Below, one piece after another: positions 33,070-38,336 of a stretch of DNA of 38,336 bases (position 1 is its first letter; the number at the start of each line of letters is the position of its first letter). The position numbers and the translations under genes are program-made. The DNA lies in the NCBI GenBank assembly GCA_031291475.1, contig JARLIY010000143.1, forward strand, positions 1 to 38,336, read 5' to 3'. A model generated the notes under the pieces. That model made no database searches. It worked only from the letters and a program-made list of their open reading frames with translations, and was not told where the DNA came from. The stretch comes from Xanthobacteraceae bacterium (lineage in GTDB: Bacteria; Pseudomonadota; Alphaproteobacteria; Rhizobiales; Xanthobacteraceae).

Positions 33070-34704
33070 CTACTCCGCCAAATCGGCCAGCCGTACCGGA
33101 CCGTGCAGCGGGCGCTCCTCGACCACGAGCACGCAGGCGAGCGCAATGGCGAGAAAAATCCCGGCGGCGATGAATACCAGCCGGAAGGCCGGGGCGAAGT
33201 CGGCATGGCCGGCGGCAAGCTTCTCCAGCGTCACGATTTCAGCGTGATTGCCGGTCGAGCCGAGCACGATGGCGCCGAACACGGCGACGATGATCGCGCC
33301 GCCGAGCAGACGGAAGAAATTCAGCGCGCCGGTGGCGGTGCCGAGTTGATGCAGCTTCACCGCGTTCTGCATGACGATGGTCGAGGTCGGATACATCGGG
33401 CCGACAGCGATACCGAGCACCCCGAGCAGCAATGTGAACGCGCCGAGCGACAGCCCCGCCGCCTCGGCGGCGAGCAAGCCGAGCGTGGCGATAGCGACGA
33501 CGAGCCCGATGATCGGCACGCGCATGTAATGCGTGAGCCGCGACAGTAGCCGGCCGGTCAGCAGAGACCCGAGCGTGGCGCCGCCCATGAACGCGATCAA
33601 GGCGAGGCCCGAGATACTGGCCGACGCGTCCAGCACCAGCTGGCAATAAAGCGGCGTGAAGATAGTGATGCCCATGATGGTGCCGATACTGAAGAAACCC
33701 GCGCAGGTGATTGCGCCGGTCACGCGACCGCGAAGGATCGCAAGCGGTATGAACGGCTCGCGCGCAGTGAGCAGCCGTGCCGCAAACAGCGCCCACAACA
33801 CCATCGAGCCGGCCAACAGCGCGACGATCTGCCAGGAAAGCCAGCGGTAGTGCGTGCCGCCCCAATCGAGCGCCAGCAGCAATGCCATCGCCGCGGCGAC
33901 CATGAAGGTGACGCCGGGAATATCGAGGCGGCGCGGGCGGTCGTGCCGCGGCAGGCGGCGCAATGCGCGGGAGGTCATCACTAAAGCCGCCGCACCGAGC
34001 GGCAAATTGATCCAGAAGATGAACGACCAGTGCAGATAATCGGTGAGCAATCCGCCGGCCACCGGCCCGAGGATCGAGGCGCTCATGAACACAACCGAGG
34101 TGTAGCTCTGTGCCATCGGGCGTTCGCGCGGGGAAAGAAGGTCGGCGATAATCGTTTGTGCAATCGGGATGAGGCCGCCGCCGCCGATGCCTTGCACGCC
34201 GCGGCCGATGACCAGGATCCAGATGCTCGGCGCCAACGCGCAGACGAGCGAGCCGGCGATGAAAATGCCGATGGCCACGAGCATGATGGTGCGCCGGCCG
34301 TGGATGTCGGTGAGCTTGCCGAACAGCGGCGTCGCCGCGGTTGCGGCAAGCAGATACGCGGTCACCACCCAGGACAGATCGTCGAGATCGGCGAGGCTCT
34401 TGCCGATCGCCGGCAAGGCCGGAGCGACAATGGTCTGCTCCAGCGCCGAGAGGAACATCGCCAGCATGATGCCGGCGATGATGGTGTGGATGGCGGCGTG
34501 ATCGAGCGGCGGCAGGACGGCGGTGTCGTTCGGCCCGCGCGCGAACGCCGCCGATTCAACCGAGCGGTCGCCCTCGGCCACGCGTGCCGGCGCTTGGCGC
34601 TCGGCGTCGTCGAGGCCGGACGCAATGCCATGGGAGCCGTCAGGGGTTAGGTCGCGAGCCATGTTCCGGGTCATGTCTCGCGTTCCGTCGCGAGCTAAAT
34701 CCAT
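33070..34704 (-). CDS. MFS multidrug exporter, DHA2 (14-TM) family
   Basis: 544 residues. A proton-driven inner-membrane exporter of the EmrB/QacA type. After a hydrophilic N-terminus of about 70 residues come 14 predicted membrane segments. Motifs: LSALEQTIVAPALPAIG (TM1), WVVTAYLLAATAATPLFGKLTDIHGRR (motif A, GKLTDIHGRR), RGVQGIGGGGLIPI (TM4) and LGPVAGGLLTD (TM5 antiporter motif C). The N-terminus holds a repeated RD(G/M)TR/MARD pattern and no ribosome binding site at 34704, so a later Met (34674 or 34659) may be the true start. No EmrA-type adaptor or regulator is adjacent. Substrate unknown. Confidence 0.93.
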   Translation of the reverse strand: MDLARDGTRDMTRNMARDLTPDGSHGIASGLDDAERQAPARVAEGDRSVESAAFARGPNDTAVLPPLDHAAIHTIIAGIMLAMFLSALEQTIVAPALPAIGKSLADLDDLSWVVTAYLLAATAATPLFGKLTDIHGRRTIMLVAIGIFIAGSLVCALAPSIWILVIGRGVQGIGGGGLIPIAQTIIADLLSPRERPMAQSYTSVVFMSASILGPVAGGLLTDYLHWSFIFWINLPLGAAALVMTSRALRRLPRHDRPRRLDIPGVTFMVAAAMALLLALDWGGTHYRWLSWQIVALLAGSMVLWALFAARLLTAREPFIPLAILRGRVTGAITCAGFFSIGTIMGITIFTPLYCQLVLDASASISGLALIAFMGGATLGSLLTGRLLSRLTHYMRVPIIGLVVAIATLGLLAAEAAGLSLGAFTLLLGVLGIAVGPMYPTSTIVMQNAVKLHQLGTATGALNFFRLLGGAIIVAVFGAIVLGSTGNHAEIVTLEKLAAGHADFAPAFRLVFIAAGIFLAIALACVLVVEERPLHGPVRLADLAE

Positions 34705-34859
34705 TCTAATCCAGCGCCTAGCGGCGTGAGCAGGAAAACGTCCGCTTCCATCCCCGGCATCACTTGGCCAGCGCTGCGGCGCGGCGCAACCTTACTTTGC
34801 GCAGAGCAGGCCTGTCGTTTGGCGGTTGGTGCAGAGGGCCGGGGGACAAGATGAGGCCC

Positions 34860-35354
34860 CTACTTCTGCCGCCGCGCGCCCTTCGGCAGCTTGAGCGGCC
34901 AGCTAACGATGTAGTCTTCGAGCATGTCGTCGGACACGTGCGTCTCGCTAGCGCGAACGCGACCCCGCACCGAGACACGGGCGGCGTGCACTGTGTCCGG
35001 ATCGCCGGAAACGAGCGGGTGCCACCAATATAGATCCTTGCCCTCGGCCAGCAGCACATAGGCGCAGGAGGGCGGCAGCCAGGTGATGGTCTTGAGGCTC
35101 TCCGGCGTGAGCTGCACGCAATCCTCGACCCTCTCCAGCCGCTTTTCGTAGTCGCGGCACCGGCACGTTTTATCGTTAAGCAGCCGACAGCCGACATCGG
35201 TGTAAAAGGTGCGGTCGGTCCCCTCCTCTTCGAGCTTGTTCAAGCAGCAGCGGCCGCAGCCGTCGCAAAGGCTCTCCCATTCCGAATTCGTCATCTGGTC
35301 CAACGACTTACGCCGCCAGAAAGGAGTCTCCTCGGGATCTTCCTTGAGCGCCAT
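34860..35354 (-). CDS. YcgN-family cysteine-cluster protein (UPF0260)
   Basis: 164 residues from ATG 35354. It has the cysteine cluster [13 protein letters not shown] followed by [19 protein letters not shown] and DCVQLTP, a pattern of eight or more Cys that probably binds a metal or Fe-S cluster. [26 protein letters not shown] is the family core. The frame is open upstream to 35414, but conserved sequence begins at [18 protein letters not shown]. Cytoplasmic; function uncharacterised. It stands alone, divergent from the PBP1A gene. Confidence 0.92.
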   Translation of the reverse strand: MALKEDPEETPFWRRKSLDQMTNSEWESLCDGCGRCCLNKLEEEGTDRTFYTDVGCRLLNDKTCRCRDYEKRLERVEDCVQLTPESLKTITWLPPSCAYVLLAEGKDLYWWHPLVSGDPDTVHAARVSVRGRVRASETHVSDDMLEDYIVSWPLKLPKGARRQK

Positions 35355-35559
35355 GCATTCATCCGGAACGGCGCTGTGTGCGCCTCGCCACTGGCCGCCG
35401 TGTTCGGAAACCATGCCGGCAAGCCGGCAATTATGGTTTCCAACGGTCGCCGCTAAGGTTGTATGCCCAATTTGCCCCTAATTTCCATTCACACTGTCAT
35501 CGACGCAGCATTGGCCGGAACCGCCGGCTCGGCTAAGTCTCGTTTCCTTTAAAGGACAA

Positions 35560-35577
35560 GGACGGGCAAACCCGTCC
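35560..35577 (+). promoter_or_regulatory. Short hairpin in the PBP1A leader
   Basis: A seven-base stem GGACGGG / CCCGTCC around CAAA, ending 15 bases before the GTG and just before its GGAG. It could mask the ribosome binding site or be incidental; the palindrome CCTTTAAAGG (35547-35556) lies just upstream. Confidence 0.3.
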
Positions 35578-35592
35578 CGGAGTGCGCAAAAC

Positions 35593-37839
35593 GTGACCGA
35601 TCTGTTCCCCGATCAAGGTCCCGATTGGCGGATCAAGCTCACGCGGCTTTTGCTCGATCTCGACGCGCGCATCGATTTCGCCGTGTTCCAGAGCGGCAAG
35701 TGGGCGCGGGAGATCTACGAGCGCTTCACCGCGATCATGGACCATTTCCATATCGCCGGCTGGCGGCGCTGGCTCATCGTCGAGCCGGCCTCGGAAGCGG
35801 CAACTTGGGCAACCGCCGGCCTGTTGCTCATGCTGGCGCTCGCCATCCCCGCATTCCGCGAAACTTCGGACCAAGACTGGCTGAAGAAATCCGAGCTCGC
35901 GGTCAGCTTCCTCGACCGCTACGGCAACGAGATCGGCAACCGCGGCATCAAGCACAACGATTCGGTGCCGCTCGAGGACATGCCCGACCATCTCATCAAG
36001 GCGGTACTGGCGACCGAGGACCGCCGCTTCTACGAGCATTTCGGCATCGACTTCCTCGGTACCTTCCGCGCGCTGGTGACCAACGCCCGGGCCGGCGGCG
36101 TGGTGCAGGGCGGCTCGACCATCACGCAGCAGCTCGCGAAGAATTTGTTTCTCTCCAACGAGCGCACCATCGAGCGCAAAGTCAACGAAGCGTTCCTGGC
36201 GCTGTGGCTGGAAACGCGCCTCTCGAAGAACGAGGTCCTCAAGCTCTATCTCGACCGCGCCTATCTCGGCGGCGGCGCCTTCGGCGTCGACGGCGCGGCG
36301 CAGTATTATTTCGGCAAGTCGGTGCGCGACGTGACCATGCCGGAAGCAGCGATGCTTGCCGGCTTGTTCAAGGCGCCGAGCCGGTTCTCCCCGCTCGCCA
36401 ACCTGCCAGCGGCGCGCGCCCGCGCCAACGTCGTGCTCGACAATCTGGTTGACGCCGGATTCATGACCGAGGGTCAGGTTTACGGCGCGCGCCGCAATCC
36501 GGCAACGCCGATCGATCGCCGCGAGGAAGACGCGCCGAATTATTATCTCGATTGGGCGTTCGACGAGATGCGTAAACTCGTCGATACCTTCCCGAAATCG
36601 GTCAACGAAAGATACTTCGTCGTGCGCACCGCACTCGACACCAATCTTCAGCATTATGCGGAGCGCGAAGTTGAATCGGGACTGCGGCAGTACAGCCACG
36701 ATTACGGCGCCAGCCAGACGGCGGTGGTGGTGGCCGATCTCGACGGCGCGGTGCGGGCGATGGTCGGCGGGCGCGATTACGGCGCGAGCCAGTTCAACCG
36801 CGCCGTCGACGCGCTGCGCCAGCCGGGCTCTTCGTTCAAGCCTTACGTCTACGCCACCGCGCTCGCCAACGGATTTACGCCGAACTCGATCGTCGTCGAC
36901 TCGCCGGTGTGTATCGGCAATTGGTGCCCGCACAACTACTCCGGCGGCTACTCCGGTTCGCTGACGTTGACGCAGGCGATCACCAATTCGATCAACGTCA
37001 TCCCGGTGAAGCTTTCGATCGCGCTCGGCGACGGCAATCCCAAGCTCGGCCGCGCCAAGATCATCCAGACCGCGCGCAATCTCGGCATCTGGACGCCGCT
37101 GCCCGACACGCCGTCGCTGCCGATCGGCGCCGACGAGGTCAACGTGCTGGAACACGCGGTCGCCTACGCCACCTTCCCCAATCTAGGCAAGGCGGTCACT
37201 CCGCATGCGGCGCTCGAAGTGCGCACCGGCACCGGAGATCTGGTGTGGCGTTTCGACCGCGACGGCAAACGGCCGGAGCAGGTGATCTCGCCGCAGGTGG
37301 CGCTGGAAATGGTCGGGATGATGAACTCGGTGGTGAAGAACGGCACCGGCCGGCGGGCGCAGCTCGACGGCATCCAGGTGGCCGGCAAGACCGGCACCAC
37401 CAACGGCTGGCGCGACGCCTGGTTTGTCGGCTACACGGGCAATTTCTGCGGCGCGGTGTGGATGGGCAATGACGATTATACACCAACGAAACGCATGACC
37501 GGCGGCACCATTCCGGCGCTGGTCTGGCACAACATCATGGCCTATGCGCATCAGGGCGTCGAATTGCGGCCGCTGCCCGGCCTGCCGCCGCCCCAGCACG
37601 CCCCGACCGTTGCCGACGCGACGCTGCAGGGCGGGCCGCCGCCGCAGCAAATCCTGCTGACGCGCAAGGGCACCGAGGCGCTAGTCCACGTCGAGCATCT
37701 CCTCGACGACGCAAGCCGCGCACTTTCGGCACAGGCGGTCCTCCCCGGCACGTCCGGCGAACTTGGCGGCCCGCGCGGCGACGGCACACTGACGGCGGCG
37801 AGCGAATTCAAGCCGGCCGGACTCTCCCGCGGCGATTAG
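35593..37839 (+). CDS. Class A penicillin-binding protein, PBP1A family
   Basis: 748 residues. A bifunctional peptidoglycan synthase in the inner membrane. One membrane segment at about 74-92 (TWATAGLLLMLALAIPAF); GT51 glycosyltransferase with Glu142 in EDRRFYEHFGID and GGSTITQQLAKNLFL; transpeptidase with Ser413-x-x-Lys416 (GSSFKP), SIN at 466-468 and KTGTTN (Lys599). A cytoplasmic tail of about 75 residues precedes the membrane segment, longer than in E. coli PBPs. The C-terminus is a Pro/Gly-rich tail. Start GTG has GGAG 12 bases upstream. Three bases separate it from the next gene, so they form an operon. Confidence 0.95.
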   Translation: MTDLFPDQGPDWRIKLTRLLLDLDARIDFAVFQSGKWAREIYERFTAIMDHFHIAGWRRWLIVEPASEAATWATAGLLLMLALAIPAFRETSDQDWLKKSELAVSFLDRYGNEIGNRGIKHNDSVPLEDMPDHLIKAVLATEDRRFYEHFGIDFLGTFRALVTNARAGGVVQGGSTITQQLAKNLFLSNERTIERKVNEAFLALWLETRLSKNEVLKLYLDRAYLGGGAFGVDGAAQYYFGKSVRDVTMPEAAMLAGLFKAPSRFSPLANLPAARARANVVLDNLVDAGFMTEGQVYGARRNPATPIDRREEDAPNYYLDWAFDEMRKLVDTFPKSVNERYFVVRTALDTNLQHYAEREVESGLRQYSHDYGASQTAVVVADLDGAVRAMVGGRDYGASQFNRAVDALRQPGSSFKPYVYATALANGFTPNSIVVDSPVCIGNWCPHNYSGGYSGSLTLTQAITNSINVIPVKLSIALGDGNPKLGRAKIIQTARNLGIWTPLPDTPSLPIGADEVNVLEHAVAYATFPNLGKAVTPHAALEVRTGTGDLVWRFDRDGKRPEQVISPQVALEMVGMMNSVVKNGTGRRAQLDGIQVAGKTGTTNGWRDAWFVGYTGNFCGAVWMGNDDYTPTKRMTGGTIPALVWHNIMAYAHQGVELRPLPGLPPPQHAPTVADATLQGGPPPQQILLTRKGTEALVHVEHLLDDASRALSAQAVLPGTSGELGGPRGDGTLTAASEFKPAGLSRGD

Positions 37840-37842
37840 AAC

Positions 37843-38336
37843 GTGCGCCTGTTCTTCGGCTCCTTTTTCACCTTGATGGTGGCGGCCGCCATCGGACTCG
37901 GCGCGACCTGGTTGACGCTGACGCGCGGCGTCGCCTTCGGCTCGCTGACGATCGGCGCCTGGACGGCCTGGCCGAAGAGCGGATCGGTCGACATCGACCC
38001 CTACGCCCGCGCCACCATCGCCCGCACCGGCGAATTGCCGGTCGGCGCCGGGGACGGCGTCGCCTTCTATGCCCACAACGATGACGGCGGAAACCCCTTC
38101 GACGGCCGCTGCACCTACGTGGTCAGCGGCATGACACCGGCGGCGCGCTACTGGACGCTCACGCTTTACGATGCGCAGGGCCGCCTCGTCGCCAACACTA
38201 TCGACCGGCACGGCTTCACCAGCGCGGAAATCGTGCGCGAGGCGGACGGCCGCTTCGTCATCAATGTCGGGCCGCGCGCGCGGCCCGGCAACTGGCTGCC
38301 GACCGGTGGTATCGAGCGATTCAACAAGGTCTGGCG
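37843..38336 (+). CDS. DUF1214-domain membrane protein, N-terminal part (cut by window edge)
   Basis: The frame is open from GTG 37843 to the window end (164 codons). It begins VRLFFGSFFTLMVAAAIGLGATW, an N-terminal membrane anchor, then TIGAWTAWPKSGSVDIDPYARA, DGRCTYVVSG, RYWTLTLYDAQGRLVANT and RPGNWLPTG, the standard DUF1214 sequence with the WLPTG signature. In Hyphomicrobiales a DUF1254 gene commonly follows; it would lie beyond the edge. The GTG is three bases past the PBP1A stop, suggesting co-transcription. Envelope-located; function unknown. No start other than GTG fits the conserved N-terminus. Confidence 0.85.
   Translation, partial: MRLFFGSFFTLMVAAAIGLGATWLTLTRGVAFGSLTIGAWTAWPKSGSVDIDPYARATIARTGELPVGAGDGVAFYAHNDDGGNPFDGRCTYVVSGMTPAARYWTLTLYDAQGRLVANTIDRHGFTSAEIVREADGRFVINVGPRARPGNWLPTGGIERFNKVW

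Noticed and set aside
35517..35544. GGAAC-N19-CGTT resembling an EcfG general-stress promoter before the PBP1A gene
   Set aside because: The spacer is longer than usual for this sigma factor, and PBP1A is not a typical target.
35533..37155. Long open frame antisense to the PBP1A gene (540 codons)
   Set aside because: Shadow of the plus-strand coding sequence, with biased composition and no recognisable domain.

Overview
The window looks like chromosome of an alphaproteobacterium of the order Hyphomicrobiales, close to the Bradyrhizobium/Pseudolabrys side. The reasons are high GC; the order cytochrome c maturation genes - degP - response regulator - histidine kinase - glnE; a FeuNPQ-like module (small secreted protein, response regulator, kinase); a PBP1A gene followed by a DUF1214 gene; and several intergenic palindromic repeats of types I know from that group. 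The genus is inference; no rRNA or other marker gene is present.

Region 1 (1-9.2 kb) is accessory and partly decayed. It starts with the 5' end of an IS110-family transposase running off the left edge, preceded by its structured noncoding leader (a possible bridge RNA) and a perfect palindrome. Next come a trehalose-6-phosphate synthase with a TTG start (otsA), the last 37 codons of a lost outer-membrane barrel gene, a Tat-exported serine hydrolase broken by one base in a C tract, a small two-gene unit (dimeric-barrel-like protein with no normal start codon, then an alpha/beta hydrolase), a CDF metal exporter, a second frameshifted small gene, and an isolated NodU/CmcH-type carbamoyltransferase.

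Region 2 (9.2-29.1 kb) is mainly housekeeping: a secreted Gly/Trp-rich protein, a zinc alcohol dehydrogenase divergent from aminopeptidase N, a two-PAS histidine kinase, a rhodanese whose stop codon overlaps that of convergent glnE, and then a long minus-strand series. In transcription order the series is ccmI-ccmE-ccmF-ccmH-degP-response regulator-[gap]-histidine kinase-glnE. The ccm junctions are four-base NTGA overlaps if ccmE starts at its TTG, and the kinase and glnE overlap as TGATG. An alpha-methylacyl-CoA racemase gene on the opposite strand sits between the response regulator and its presumed kinase, which splits what is normally a contiguous pair.

Region 3 (29.2-38.3 kb) holds a glycine-zipper lipoprotein, a vapBC toxin-antitoxin pair with a visible promoter and operator-like repeats, the feuN-feuP-feuQ-like module, a 14-TM MFS exporter, a YcgN-type cysteine-cluster protein, a PBP1A-type peptidoglycan synthase and the start of a DUF1214 protein. 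I found no tRNA, rRNA, CRISPR array or prophage. The most informative items are the IS110 leader beside a palindrome, the split two-component pair, the FeuN-like gene, the orphan carbamoyltransferase and the group of recently broken genes in region 1.
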